In this document: piece after piece, positions 51,853 to 61,042 of the stretch
How positions within the stretch are numbered: position 1 is the stretch's first letter
Layout of the letters: the number at the start of each line of letters is the position of its first letter
Assembly (NCBI GenBank): GCA_022705325.1
Contig: JAKJER010000023.1
Location: 32,435-96,434 of the forward strand
Reading direction: 5' to 3'
Length of the DNA: 64,000 nucleotides
DNA from: Planctomycetota bacterium
GTDB taxonomy: Bacteria > Planctomycetota > Phycisphaerae > SM23-33
Translations under genes and position numbers: made by a program
The notes under the pieces: generated by a model
What the model saw: only the letters and a program-made list of their open reading frames with translations
Databases searched by the model: none
What the model was told of the DNA's origin: nothing

Positions 51853-53844
51853 GTGGCTAAACGGCGTCACGGCAGGAACCCGGCCAAGGTGAAGGTGGAC
51901 CTGGAGGCGATCTCCGACGCCCCGCCGCCCGAGCTGACCGAGCGGACGCTGCGCGTCCGTCGTCGGGTCAGCGTCGCCCTGATGTGCCTGCTGACGGCGG
52001 TGCTGCTGATGGCCGCCCTGCCCCCGTTCAACGCGTGGTACCTCGCGTACGTGGCCCTGGTGCCTTGGACACTGGCCCTGGCGGGCGGCACCCGCCCGCG
52101 ATGGACGATCCTGTGGGCATGGCTGGCCGGCGTGTTCATGTGGGCGTTCACGCTCTATTGGCTGTGGTGGGTCCTGCTGCTGAGTTGGGACGCGTCGCTC
52201 GGCTTCATTGCGTTGGTCGGGTACTTGTCGCTCTATTGGCTGGCAGCGGCGCTGGTGCTGCGGGCGGCCCTGCGACGCGACTGGCCCATGTGGATCGTCC
52301 TGCCGGTGGTATGGGTGGGCCTGGAGTACGTACGGGCCCACCTGATCAGCGGTTTCCCGTGGTTCAACCTGGCCATGACCCAGCATGCCCGCACGAGGCT
52401 GATCCAGATCAGCGACGTGACGGGCCAGTACGGCGTATCGTTCTTCGTGGGCATGGTCAACGGCGCCCTGGCGGACCTGCTGTGCGGCCCGCTGTTCCAG
52501 AAGAAGGGCGCCGAGGTCCGCGTGAGCCGGCGGTTCGCGGTGGCCGGCGGGGCGTGCATCGTCCTGCTGGCGTTCCTGCTGGTGTACGGCACGTACCGGC
52601 TGAACCAGAACACCCGCCGCCCGGGCCCGGTGATCGGCGTGGTGCAGCAGTCGTTCCCCATCTGGCTGGACGAACTGGGGGCGCCGTCGAACGAGATCTT
52701 CGACGCCCACGTGGAGGCCACGCGAGGATCGCTGCTGCGGACGAACTGCGACGTGGTGGTCTGGCCCGAGACCATGCTGCCGCGCGGGCTGAACCGGGAG
52801 TTCATCGAGTTGGACGCGTCCAAGCTGGGCCTGGACCAACTGCGGAGCCTGATGTCGATGTTCTTCGTGGATGCCGGGTCAGCCAACCTGGGCCCGCTTC
52901 GCGACGCGATGACCAAGGGCATCCAGCCGCGTCTGCTGGAGCAGGCGCGGGTGCTGGAGGGGTTGTCGCTCCAACTCGGCTGCCCGATCCTGGCCGGGGG
53001 GGCGAGCATCCACCTGAATCCCGAGCCGCTGTTCGCCGGCGATCAATGGCTGACGTACAACAGCGCGATGATCTTCGCGGGCGACTGGCGGCACTCGCAG
53101 CGGTACGCGAAGGTCCATCTCGTGCCTTTCAGCGAGTACGTCCCGTTCCGCACGAGTTGGCCATGGCTGTACAAGGCGCTGCGATGGTTCGTGCCCCCGG
53201 TTATGGATCAGTTGAGCCCCGGCCAGGAATACACGCTCCTGCGCGTCGCGCCGCGGCCGGATCGAGACATGGTGCACGCGACCGCGCCAGCGGCCACGGC
53301 GCCGACGGAGGCGAAGCAGGGTTGGAGCCTCGCCGTGCCCATCTGCTACGAGGGCACGTTCCCCCACGTCTGCCGCGAGATGGTCTACCAGGGCGGGCGC
53401 AAGGCCGCCGACGTGCTGGTCAACATCTCCAACGACGGGTGGTTCATCTGGAAGTGGGGCCCCTGGCGAGGCCAGGGCAGCAGCGAACACGCCCAGCACC
53501 TCTCGCATTACGTCTTTCGCGCCATCGAGAACCGCGTGCCGGTGGTGCGGGCGGTCAACACGGGCATCAGCGCGTCGATCGACTCCAACGGGCGGATCGT
53601 CGCCCAGGTGCACCAGCGTTCGGTGCGGACGGCCGTCGCGGGCGCGATGGTCCTGGGCGGCCAGCCCGCCCCCGGCGAGCCGCCAACCCTCCGGAGAGAG
53701 GGAATACTTGTGGACAGCCGCGTCAGCCTGTACAGTATGGCAGGCGACGCGTTCGCCATCGCCGTCAGCCTGGCCTGTCTGGCCTTGGCGGCGTGGTTGA
53801 TGGTGACCCGGCAACGCAAGGAAGGCGCGGACGATGCCCCATAG
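51853..53844 (+). CDS. lnt: Apolipoprotein N-acyltransferase
   Basis: 663 residues, GTG start with GGAGGCC upstream. The N-terminal basic stretch is followed by about six transmembrane helices. The periplasmic nitrilase-like domain begins around residue 270. The catalytic residues are visible: Glu in VVWPETMLPRG, Lys in YAKVHLVPFSEYVPFR and Cys in VPICYEGTFPHV. It adds the third acyl chain to lipoproteins in the inner membrane. The protein is longer than E. coli Lnt because of insertions in the nitrilase domain. It overlaps the downstream lipoprotein gene by 11 bp. Confidence 0.95.
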   Translation: MAKRRHGRNPAKVKVDLEAISDAPPPELTERTLRVRRRVSVALMCLLTAVLLMAALPPFNAWYLAYVALVPWTLALAGGTRPRWTILWAWLAGVFMWAFTLYWLWWVLLLSWDASLGFIALVGYLSLYWLAAALVLRAALRRDWPMWIVLPVVWVGLEYVRAHLISGFPWFNLAMTQHARTRLIQISDVTGQYGVSFFVGMVNGALADLLCGPLFQKKGAEVRVSRRFAVAGGACIVLLAFLLVYGTYRLNQNTRRPGPVIGVVQQSFPIWLDELGAPSNEIFDAHVEATRGSLLRTNCDVVVWPETMLPRGLNREFIELDASKLGLDQLRSLMSMFFVDAGSANLGPLRDAMTKGIQPRLLEQARVLEGLSLQLGCPILAGGASIHLNPEPLFAGDQWLTYNSAMIFAGDWRHSQRYAKVHLVPFSEYVPFRTSWPWLYKALRWFVPPVMDQLSPGQEYTLLRVAPRPDRDMVHATAPAATAPTEAKQGWSLAVPICYEGTFPHVCREMVYQGGRKAADVLVNISNDGWFIWKWGPWRGQGSSEHAQHLSHYVFRAIENRVPVVRAVNTGISASIDSNGRIVAQVHQRSVRTAVAGAMVLGGQPAPGEPPTLRREGILVDSRVSLYSMAGDAFAIAVSLACLALAAWLMVTRQRKEGADDAP

Positions 53845-54880
53845 AACGCAAGGATGGCTTCTGACGGCGGCGACGGCCCTGTTGCCCCTGCTGGGCGGCT
53901 GCCCCGGCCCGGACCCACAAGCCGATCCCCTGGTGACCATTTCCAGCGCCCGCACGACCCTCATCCGGTCCACGGTCGATCCGCAGCCGCTGACCCGGGC
54001 GCACGCCCTGGAGGCCGTGACCCAGGTCCTGCCCATCGCCGAGGCGGGGCCGTTGCTCCTCAGGGGCCTGGGCGACAAGAACCCGGCCGTCCGCTTCGCA
54101 GCGACCATGGGCATCGGCGACTGCCGCTACGCCCCAGCCAGGGCGACGCTGCTGAAGATGGCGGGCGACAAATCGCTCGAACCGGACCGGCGCGTCTACT
54201 GCGCGATCATCTACGCCCTGCACATGCTGGGCAACGACACGCACGCCCCCGACCTGGCGGCCCTGCTGGGCGACCGGGAGAAGGAAGTGCGGGCCCAGGC
54301 GGCCTTGGCCATGGGCAAGATGGGAGAGGTATCGGCGGTCGGCCCGCTCAAGACCCTGTTGAGCGACGAGCGGGAGGCCCTGGTGGAGCTTCAGGTGGTG
54401 GAGTCCCTGGCCCTGCTGGGCGACGAGGGATCGTTGCTGCGGCTGGAGGCGTATGTCAAGAGGCCGTTCCTGGACGAGCGGCTGGTGGCGGTGGGGGCGA
54501 TGGCCCGCACGGGCAGCCAGCGGTGGCTGGCGGTGCTGCAGGAGGTGCTGGACCGTCCGGGCCAGCCGCAGGTCCGCGCCGCGGCGGCGGGGGCGCTGGG
54601 TCGGCTAGGGCGGGTGGACCCGGAGGGCTGCCGTCTGTGCCTGCGGGCGCTGACCCAGGCCCAGGCGATGCTGGAGGCCGCCCAGACCCACGCCGAGCCC
54701 AAGCCGGAAGAGGTGGACTCGCTTCGCCAGATCGCGGCCCTGGCGCTGGGGTGGATGGGCGACCGCTCGGCCAGCGGGGCCTTGGAACCGCTGCTGCGGG
54801 ACAGCTCGGGTGCGGTTCGGGTGGCGGCGGCACTGTCGATTCTGCGGCTGGCGGGGGCCGCGGGCGAGGCGGGCCGATAA
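53834..54880 (+). CDS. HEAT-repeat lipoprotein
   Basis: 348 residues. Lipoprotein signal with lipobox LLGGC near residue 23. The rest is made of HEAT/PBS-lyase repeats, for example NPAVRFAATMGIGDCRYAP, KEVRAQAALAMGKMGEV and PQVRAAAAGALGRLG. No catalytic residues. It probably scaffolds envelope components. The start overlaps the end of lnt by 11 bp, so the two are translationally coupled; the lipoprotein is a likely substrate of Lnt and its partner. Confidence 0.85.
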   Translation: MPHRTQGWLLTAATALLPLLGGCPGPDPQADPLVTISSARTTLIRSTVDPQPLTRAHALEAVTQVLPIAEAGPLLLRGLGDKNPAVRFAATMGIGDCRYAPARATLLKMAGDKSLEPDRRVYCAIIYALHMLGNDTHAPDLAALLGDREKEVRAQAALAMGKMGEVSAVGPLKTLLSDEREALVELQVVESLALLGDEGSLLRLEAYVKRPFLDERLVAVGAMARTGSQRWLAVLQEVLDRPGQPQVRAAAAGALGRLGRVDPEGCRLCLRALTQAQAMLEAAQTHAEPKPEEVDSLRQIAALALGWMGDRSASGALEPLLRDSSGAVRVAAALSILRLAGAAGEAGR

Positions 54881-54904
54881 GACGGCCAGAAATAGGAAAT
54901 TTGC

Positions 54905-54939
54905 TTGACTTGACCCCCGCGCAAAATACAATCTGTATT
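54905..54939 (+). promoter_or_regulatory. Predicted promoter with operator-like inverted repeat for the mreB cluster
   Basis: TTGACT (54905-54910) and TACAAT (54927-54932) have a 16-bp spacer. The inverted repeat AATACA-ATC-TGTATT (54925-54939) overlaps the -10, a position expected for a repressor site. The first gene begins at 55030. Confidence 0.65.
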
Positions 54940-55029
54940 GATCGAGGCGGCGCGGGCGCGTCGTATCGACGTTCTTCAATATGAGATAGGACCCACTGGC
55001 GTGGTACCCGGTTTCGAAGGAGACATCGC

Positions 55030-55926
55030 TTGAGTATCTTGACTAAGGTTTCCGTCGTCGTGCTCCTGGTGCTGATCCTCCTGGCCTGCCCGGTGTTCAT
55101 CACCCAGGCGACGGTCGCCCCGAACTACCGCATCGCGTACGAGCAGGAAGTGAAGCGCGCCCAGCTCAACGAGTTGGCGGCCAAGCAGGCCCAGTTGGCC
55201 ACCGCCCGCGCGACCTCGCTGTACAACAACCTGCTGGAGAAGAGCCGTACGCAGATCGACGAGCGCCAGGCCCAGATCAACGCGCTGCAGGCCCAGTTGA
55301 ACCAGGAAAAGGCGGATAAGGCCGCTCAGGCCACCCGCATCGACCAGCTCAACGTGACGGTGACGAACCTCCAGAAGAACCTAGAGGCGGCCCTGGCCCA
55401 GAACACCCTGCTGGACGAGCAGCTCAACGGCAACCCCGACAAGGGCGTCAAGGGCGCCCGCCAGCAGATCGCGCAACTGCAGGAAGAGCAGCGCAAGACC
55501 GAAGGCGTGCTGAAGATCGCCCAGGCCGAGGCCGAACGACTGGAACGCGTGGTCCGCGTGAAGGACGAGGACATCGCGAACCTGAACTCGCAGGTGTTCG
55601 ACCTGAACACCCGCCTGGAGGATCTGCGGCGCAAGGCGTCGGTGGTGGCCAGCGCCGATGCCGGGAGCACGCCGGCGGTGGACGTGAAGGCTCCGGTCGA
55701 GGTGACCGGGACGGTGACCGCCGTCCGCGAGCCGGATATGGCCAGCATCAACATCGGTTCGGCCAAGGGCGTCGTGCCGGGCATGACGCTGATCATCTAC
55801 CGCGGGGCGAGCTTCGTGGCTCACCTGAAGGTCGCCGAAGTGGACATCAACGGTTCCGCCGGCGTGATCACCGACCGCAAGCTCGACCCGATGCAGGGCG
55901 ACAAGGTCACCTCCAGCCTGAAGTAG
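55030..55926 (+). CDS. Membrane-anchored coiled-coil protein, MreC-like role
   Basis: 298 residues, TTG start with AAGGAG 9 bases upstream (55016-55021). One N-terminal transmembrane helix (VSVVVLLVLILLACPVFI), then a long coiled coil of about 150 residues rich in Gln/Ala/Glu/Leu, then a C-terminal beta-rich domain of about 75 residues (VTGTVTAVREPDMASINIGSAKGVVPGMTLIIYRG). This is the same architecture as MreC (helix, coiled coil, beta domain), although the sequence is not a recognisable MreC. It is two genes before mreB, in the same direction, so it may be the periplasmic partner of the MreB complex. Confidence 0.75.
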   Translation: MSILTKVSVVVLLVLILLACPVFITQATVAPNYRIAYEQEVKRAQLNELAAKQAQLATARATSLYNNLLEKSRTQIDERQAQINALQAQLNQEKADKAAQATRIDQLNVTVTNLQKNLEAALAQNTLLDEQLNGNPDKGVKGARQQIAQLQEEQRKTEGVLKIAQAEAERLERVVRVKDEDIANLNSQVFDLNTRLEDLRRKASVVASADAGSTPAVDVKAPVEVTGTVTAVREPDMASINIGSAKGVVPGMTLIIYRGASFVAHLKVAEVDINGSAGVITDRKLDPMQGDKVTSSLK

Positions 55927-55937
55927 TCGAGGCCCTC

Positions 55938-56141
55938 ATGACACAGCAACCGATCAAGGTCAAGCCGCAGCCCAATATCTATACCGTCCTGATCATCGTG
56001 GCTATTCTGATCCTGGGCGCCACGGTGGGGCTGGTGATGAACAACCTGATGACCCCGACGGAAAAGGGGGGCTACGGGCTGGAGTTCGGGATGATCTTGG
56101 ACCACAGCAAACTCCCCCCGCCGGTCAACGTGACGAAATGA
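55938..56141 (+). CDS. 67-residue membrane protein next to mreB
   Basis: One central transmembrane helix (YTVLIIVAILILGATVGLVM) with a short basic N-terminus and a ~30-residue periplasmic tail. No recognised family. The gene starts 11 bp after the coiled-coil gene and before mreB, suggesting an operon and a small accessory subunit. Function unknown. Confidence 0.65.
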   Translation: MTQQPIKVKPQPNIYTVLIIVAILILGATVGLVMNNLMTPTEKGGYGLEFGMILDHSKLPPPVNVTK

Positions 56142-56400
56142 CGGTCCGCCTTGGGCCAGGCGAACTCTTCGCCACGGGCCCGGGCGAGGCCACCTATGGC
56201 CTGCTCTCAGGCAGAATTGAGTTGCCGGCCTTGCGAATGTTCTCGAAGTGCCCGCCGGGGCTGCCAGGCTGCCGGCGGGTGTTGCTTGCGCGAGGGGCGC
56301 AGGCACCGCCGTGGACGCCCGCGGGAAGGGATGCCATCCGGCGGCCAATCGGACAGCCCCGGCCGGCTCGCTCCGGCAGGCAAAAAGGTAGCTTCGCACA
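56142..56400. other. Gap before mreB
   Basis: 259 bp of GC-rich sequence with no convincing gene; short frames are out of codon usage. AAAGG around 56384 precedes the mreB ATG by 12 bases, a weak ribosome binding site. Confidence 0.4.
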
Positions 56401-57462
56401 ATGATACTCGACTCGCTATTGGGCCTGTTCTCCATGGACATGGGCATTGACCTGGGCACCTGCAACACCCTGGTCTGTGTCCGCGGGCAGGGCATCGTCC
56501 TCAACGAGCCGTCAGTGGTCGCCGTCAAGAAGGGCACCAACCGGGTGCTGAAGAACGGGACGGCCGTCGGACTGATGGCCAAGGAAATGCTGGGCAAAAC
56601 CCCCGGTTCGATCAGCGCCATCCGTCCCATGAAGGACGGGGTGATCGCCGACTTCGACATCACCGAGGCCATGCTCAGCTACTTTATCCGCAAGGTCCAC
56701 GCCCGGCGACGCTCCATCCTGCCGGTCAAGCCCCGCGTGGTCATCGCCATTCCCTCCGGCATCACCGCCGTCGAGAAGCGGGCCGTCCTGAACTCCGCGG
56801 AGCGGGCCGGGGCACGCCGAGTCTATCTTGTCGACGAGCCCATGGCCTGCGGCATCGGGGCGGGCCTGCCCATCACCGAGCCCACCGCCTCCATGGTCGT
56901 CGACATCGGCGGGGGGACCACCGAAGTCGCCATCATGTCGCTGGCCGACATCTCCGTCTGCGAATCGCTCCGCGTCGCCGGGGACGACTTCGACGAAGCC
57001 ATCGTCTCCCACATGCGCCGAACCTACAACCTGATGATCGGCGACCCGACGGCCGAGAAGATCAAGATCGAGATCGGGTCGGCCTCGCCCCTGGAGGGGG
57101 AGCTGACCATGGAGGTCCGCGGGCGAGACATGATCTCCGGGCTGCCCCGCAAGACCATCATCACCTCCGAGGAGATCCGCGAGGCCCTCAAGGAGCCCGT
57201 CGGCGCCATCATCGACGCCGTCACCAGCACGCTGGAGAAGGCCGAGCCCGAACTGGCCGCCGACCTGGTGGACAACGGGATCACGCTGGCCGGCGGGGGG
57301 GCGCTGCTTCGCGGCATGGATACCGTCCTGTCCAACGCCACCGGGCTGAAGGTCCGCGTCGCGGACGACCCGCTCACCTGCGTCGCCCGCGGGACCGCCG
57401 TGTATCTCGAAAACCTCGAGATCTGGAAAGACACGATGGAGAGCGACGAGGACGAGTTCTAG
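56401..57462 (+). CDS. mreB: Rod-shape-determining actin homologue MreB
   Basis: 353 residues. ATP-binding sites are GIDLGTCNTLVCVRG (phosphate 1), MVVDIGGGTTEVAIMS (phosphate 2) and LAGGGALLRGMD (adenosine). The N-terminus begins MILDSLLGLFSMDMGIDLG, like MreB. It forms filaments under the membrane that direct cell-wall synthesis. MreC, MreD, PBP2 and RodA genes are not in the window; the coiled-coil and small membrane proteins upstream may replace part of them. Presence of mreB argues for a Phycisphaerae-like planctomycete. Confidence 0.97.
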   Translation: MILDSLLGLFSMDMGIDLGTCNTLVCVRGQGIVLNEPSVVAVKKGTNRVLKNGTAVGLMAKEMLGKTPGSISAIRPMKDGVIADFDITEAMLSYFIRKVHARRRSILPVKPRVVIAIPSGITAVEKRAVLNSAERAGARRVYLVDEPMACGIGAGLPITEPTASMVVDIGGGTTEVAIMSLADISVCESLRVAGDDFDEAIVSHMRRTYNLMIGDPTAEKIKIEIGSASPLEGELTMEVRGRDMISGLPRKTIITSEEIREALKEPVGAIIDAVTSTLEKAEPELAADLVDNGITLAGGGALLRGMDTVLSNATGLKVRVADDPLTCVARGTAVYLENLEIWKDTMESDEDEF

Positions 57463-57515
57463 GTGGCAGCCAGTTACCAGTAGCCCGTAGCCAGTTGCCG
57501 ACACGGATGGTGACA

Positions 57516-58088
57516 ATGAGACGGAAACTCGAAGCTGCTGGTTCTTTCTGTCCTTGTCCCCTGGCGTGCGTCCTTCCGGTGCTTCTGTCGATCCTTCTGC
57601 TCCTTCCCGCCTGCAACACCAAGATGCCCGAGGGCAAGAAGCGTCGCTCGGCCACCGAGCCGGCTACTCAGGCGGCCAGCCGGCCGGCCAGCCGTCCGGC
57701 GCCTCGCGCCAAGGCCCCGCCGCAGCAGCGATTCCTCGCCGTCCAGCGCGAGTACTATCAGTACCTGCCCAAGCTCCGCAAACACAAGTGGGGCCAACCG
57801 CCCACCAGCGAGGTCCTGGTGGCGGCCCGGCGGACCTTCGGCGTCGAGACGTGGAAGGACCTCGACGGCAAGGAGCATCCCATGGGCGGGGGGATCGATT
57901 TCGACGCCATGACCACCCAACACGTCCGGCAGTTGCTGGGCGCCCCGTCCGGCAAGAAGATCCAGGGCGCCGCCGCCGTCTGGACGTATGCGTATCCCGG
58001 CGGGCCGAGCCTGGAAGTAACCTTCCGCGACGACAAGGTGACGGCATACAAAGCCGTCGGCCAGGGCGCAAGCCGAAGTTGGCCGTAA
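57516..58088 (+). CDS. Lipoprotein of unknown function
   Basis: 190 residues from the ATG at 57516 (an ATG at 57507 is an alternative). Basic head MRRK, hydrophobic stretch VLPVLLSILLLLPAC with lipobox LLPAC, then an Ala/Arg/Pro linker with repeated AsxPASRPAPR segments. The folded part (residues ~70-190) has an HPMGGGIDFDAM region and ends in a beta-rich VTFRDDKVTAYK. No catalytic motif. It lies after mreB on the same strand and may be an envelope protein in the shape operon, but the 53-bp gap makes this uncertain. Confidence 0.7.
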   Translation: MRRKLEAAGSFCPCPLACVLPVLLSILLLLPACNTKMPEGKKRRSATEPATQAASRPASRPAPRAKAPPQQRFLAVQREYYQYLPKLRKHKWGQPPTSEVLVAARRTFGVETWKDLDGKEHPMGGGIDFDAMTTQHVRQLLGAPSGKKIQGAAAVWTYAYPGGPSLEVTFRDDKVTAYKAVGQGASRSWP

Positions 58089-58164
58089 CGCCCGTGGAGG
58101 GCTTTCCGCGGCCTTTGCCAATACTCCCGGCGCTCGAACGTTTGGGTTGGAGAAGGAGAATTCC

Positions 58165-59370
58165 ATGACACACCGCGCACTGTCGGCCGCTCTTCTCATA
58201 CTGGCCCTTGCCGTCGCCGCCGCACCCGCGGCCGAGTTGGTCGTCGAGGCAGGCGCTCTGGCCCGTCGCAACGTCCCCCTCTGCGCGAGCCTGCCGCAGC
58301 AGGCCGACCAGGCCGCCATGACCGGTCCGGACGGCCAGACCGTGCCTTGCCAGATTGCCGAGGGCAAGCTGTGGTTCATCCTGGACTCGTTGGACGCGGG
58401 AGCGAAGAAGACCTACAAGGTGGAGCTGGGCAAGACCGCAGACGCCAAGGGCGGCGTAAGCGTGAAAGAGGCCGGCTCAGCCGTCGAGATCGGCATCGAT
58501 GGCAAGGAATTCACTCGTTACGAACTGGCCCCCGTGGAGTACAAGGGCGGGCAGACGCGCCGGCCGTTCTTCTTCCCGCTGTACGGGGCCAAGGGCGTGC
58601 AGATCCTGCGGCCTTACCCGATGGCCAAGGAGATTCCGGCGACTTCCAGCGCGGACCACCCGCACCACACGGGCATCTGGGTGGCCTACGGCGAGGTCAA
58701 CGGCGTGGACAACTGGTCGGCCAGCCCCAAGGCCGGCTGGCAGGTGCACAAGGGCTTCGAGGTTCTCACGGGCGGACCGGTCGTCGGCGTCATTCGTCAC
58801 AAACTCGACTGGACCGACGTGGACAAGAAGCCCAACCTGGCCGAGGTGCGGACCATTCGTGTGTACCGCCTGGACGGCGAGGCGAAGCTGATGGATATCG
58901 AGGTCTGCCTGCAGGCCAAGTACGGCAAGGCGCACTTCGGCGACACCAAGGAGGCGGGCATCCCCGCCACGCGGATGCGCGACGAGATCCGCGCCGACAA
59001 GAAAGGCAAGGGCCATCTGCTCAACTCCGAGGGCGTCAAGGACAAGGCCACCTGGGGCAAACGGGCCAAGTGGGTGGACATGTTCGGTCCCCTCGACGGC
59101 CAGGAGGTCGGCTATGCCGTCTTCGATCATCCCGGCAACGGCAGCGAGCCGCCGTACTGGCACTCGCGCGATTACGGCCTGGTGACGGTCAATCCGTTCT
59201 CTCAGGGCGCGTTTGAGAAGGGCAAGTCGAAGGACGGCTACGAGCTGGCCGAGGGCAAGGAGCTGACGCTGCGATATCGCATCTACTTCCATGCGGGCGA
59301 TTCAGCCGCCGCCCAGGTGCCCGCCCGTTACGCGGACTACGCCCAGCCGCCCAAGACGATCTGGAAGTAG
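58165..59370 (+). CDS. Secreted PmoA / DUF6807 family protein
   Basis: 401 residues from the ATG at 58165 (AAGGAG 8 bases upstream). Signal peptide: ALSAALLILALAVAAAPAA. The family motif ADHPHHTGIWVAYGEVNGVDNW lies near residue 165, with the beta-sandwich core FTRYELAPVEYKGGQTRRPFFFP and a C-terminal GSEPPYWHSRDYGLVTVNPF. DUF6807/PmoA-type proteins are abundant in planctomycetes and are named after a domain annotated as methane oxygenase-like, but the activity is not known; they often sit beside glycan genes. Independent of mreB. Confidence 0.85.
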   Translation: MTHRALSAALLILALAVAAAPAAELVVEAGALARRNVPLCASLPQQADQAAMTGPDGQTVPCQIAEGKLWFILDSLDAGAKKTYKVELGKTADAKGGVSVKEAGSAVEIGIDGKEFTRYELAPVEYKGGQTRRPFFFPLYGAKGVQILRPYPMAKEIPATSSADHPHHTGIWVAYGEVNGVDNWSASPKAGWQVHKGFEVLTGGPVVGVIRHKLDWTDVDKKPNLAEVRTIRVYRLDGEAKLMDIEVCLQAKYGKAHFGDTKEAGIPATRMRDEIRADKKGKGHLLNSEGVKDKATWGKRAKWVDMFGPLDGQEVGYAVFDHPGNGSEPPYWHSRDYGLVTVNPFSQGAFEKGKSKDGYELAEGKELTLRYRIYFHAGDSAAAQVPARYADYAQPPKTIWK

Positions 59371-59402
59371 CCGATCCGGAAGCACCGCCGGGCCTGCCGC
59401 GG

Positions 59403-60881
59403 TCAACCTTTCGCTGCGCCGGGCGACGAGGCCTCGCCGCTCGAGGCCGGCCGTCGGCTGCGCGTCCGGTACAGTTCGCCCCCCCGGCAGACAGCCCTTA
59501 CGACCCCGCCGCACAAGAGCATCCCGAACAGGGCGAGCATCAACAGCAGGAACGTCGGCAGCAGCGCGTAGTTGCGCGGGCCGTCGGTCAGGGCGGTAAG
59601 ATTCGGCCTGACCACCAGGTACAGGGCGATTGCCGCCAGGCCCGTGTAGAGGATTCCAAGTCCGCCGCTGCATCGCTGCGGGGCCGCCCGGGGCGATCCC
59701 CCGTCCACCGCCAGCACGACGCTGCCGCCCGTGACCACCATGAGAGCCACTGCCAGAACCGCCAGGTCGATGATGAACGCGCGACGCGATTCGCTGGGCA
59801 GATCGAAGAAGTGCATCAGCAGGAACACCAGAAGGATCACCGTGAGGATGGCGACGACGCCCCCCAGGCCGCACAGGGACACTCGCGCGGGCAGGGATTG
59901 ACCCAGGCGGAGGCGGCAATGCCCGGCCGCCAGCAGCCAGGGCAGGAACACGAGCACCAGGGTCACCAGTACGGAGGGGGCGTGGCCCGCCCACCGAACC
60001 GGGGCCAGGGCGTCGATGCCGGCGGTCAGGAAGAAGATCAGTCCCAGCAGTCCCAGGCCCGCGCTGGCTGCCGCCCGAGGCAGGCCCCGCACGGTCAGGC
60101 CCACCACCACAGCCGCCAGCGCCACGATCCACGCGGCGACCAGGAAGGCGCCGATCCCAGCCGGTGCGTCCGACAGGATGTCCCACGACATCACGAGACG
60201 CGGTGCGGTGGAGCGAATCAGGCCCCGCAGAGGCCCCGGCATGGCCAGGATGAACCAGGGCGCCACGATGGTGGCCAGGACCGCCGCCCCCATGATGACC
60301 TGTCGCACGTCCGGTCCGCCCGCTTTGGGCGGGTGCAGGACCGGTCGCGCCGGTGGGTGGGGTGTCGGCGCGTGCCGGGCCTTGGCCGGGTGGCGTGGCG
60401 CGAGGGGCGGGGCGGGCTTGGGCTCTTCGGCTGCCTTGTGCGGGGCCGCCGCGGCGGCCAGACTCTCGAGCGCGCTTGACGCCGCAGTTCGGGCCGGGGG
60501 CTGTGGCTTGGGCGGTGCAGGGGCGGACACGGGATAGGCTTCGATCGGTTCCTCCGGGGCCGGCGGGGGCACAAGAGGCGCGGGCGCCTCGGCGGGGCGG
60601 GCGGTGGCGGGGCCTCCTGACGCCGCGGGCGGTTCCGGCGGCGCCTGGACCGACAAGGGCGGAGCCGTGTCCTGGGCGTCCGGGGCGCCGGAGTCTTCCT
60701 CGACGGGCTTGGCCACCAGCGGGCGCGGCGGGGTCAAAGCCGACCGCGGCGGGACCACCACGCCCTGCTTGCAGCGCGGGCATCGCGTGGTCTTGCCGGC
60801 CTGGTCTGCTGGCACGCAAATCCGCTTGCCGCAACGGCAGGGGAAGGAGATGACCCCGTCAGATCTTGCGTTATCCGGCAC
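59403..60881 (-). CDS. Zinc-ribbon membrane protein with proline-rich linker
   Basis: 492 residues, GTG start with AGGAGA 7-12 bases upstream. The N-terminal ~40 residues have FPCRCGKRICVP and TTRCPRCKQGVVVP, a zinc ribbon. Residues ~45-180 are a Pro/Ala-rich, low-complexity linker. Residues ~190-480 contain about 8 hydrophobic helices. No active-site motif. Zinc-ribbon plus multiple helices is common in planctomycete proteins of unknown role. It converges on the DUF6807 gene. Confidence 0.75.
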   Translation of the reverse strand: MPDNARSDGVISFPCRCGKRICVPADQAGKTTRCPRCKQGVVVPPRSALTPPRPLVAKPVEEDSGAPDAQDTAPPLSVQAPPEPPAASGGPATARPAEAPAPLVPPPAPEEPIEAYPVSAPAPPKPQPPARTAASSALESLAAAAAPHKAAEEPKPAPPLAPRHPAKARHAPTPHPPARPVLHPPKAGGPDVRQVIMGAAVLATIVAPWFILAMPGPLRGLIRSTAPRLVMSWDILSDAPAGIGAFLVAAWIVALAAVVVGLTVRGLPRAAASAGLGLLGLIFFLTAGIDALAPVRWAGHAPSVLVTLVLVFLPWLLAAGHCRLRLGQSLPARVSLCGLGGVVAILTVILLVFLLMHFFDLPSESRRAFIIDLAVLAVALMVVTGGSVVLAVDGGSPRAAPQRCSGGLGILYTGLAAIALYLVVRPNLTALTDGPRNYALLPTFLLLMLALFGMLLCGGVVRAVCRGGELYRTRSRRPASSGEASSPGAAKG

Positions 60882-61042
60882 GTCACATTCTCCTCTGGGT
60901 TGCCGGGCCTGGTGCAGCGGCCCAGCGCCGCGGGATAGGCTGCTGAAGCGTCCGGTAGGATATCGCATCGAGACGATCATCGCAACCGGGCGAACCGCAA
61001 CATCGTTCCGATCGCATCTTCTCCTGGAACAACGATCGCCCG

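Noticed and set aside
55030..55926. Calling the coiled-coil protein MreC
   Set aside because: Only the architecture matches; the sequence does not show the MreC family signature, so the name is not assigned.
56138..56404. 88-codon frame before mreB
   Set aside because: No similarity, Pro/Arg-rich, no RBS, and it overlaps the mreB start.
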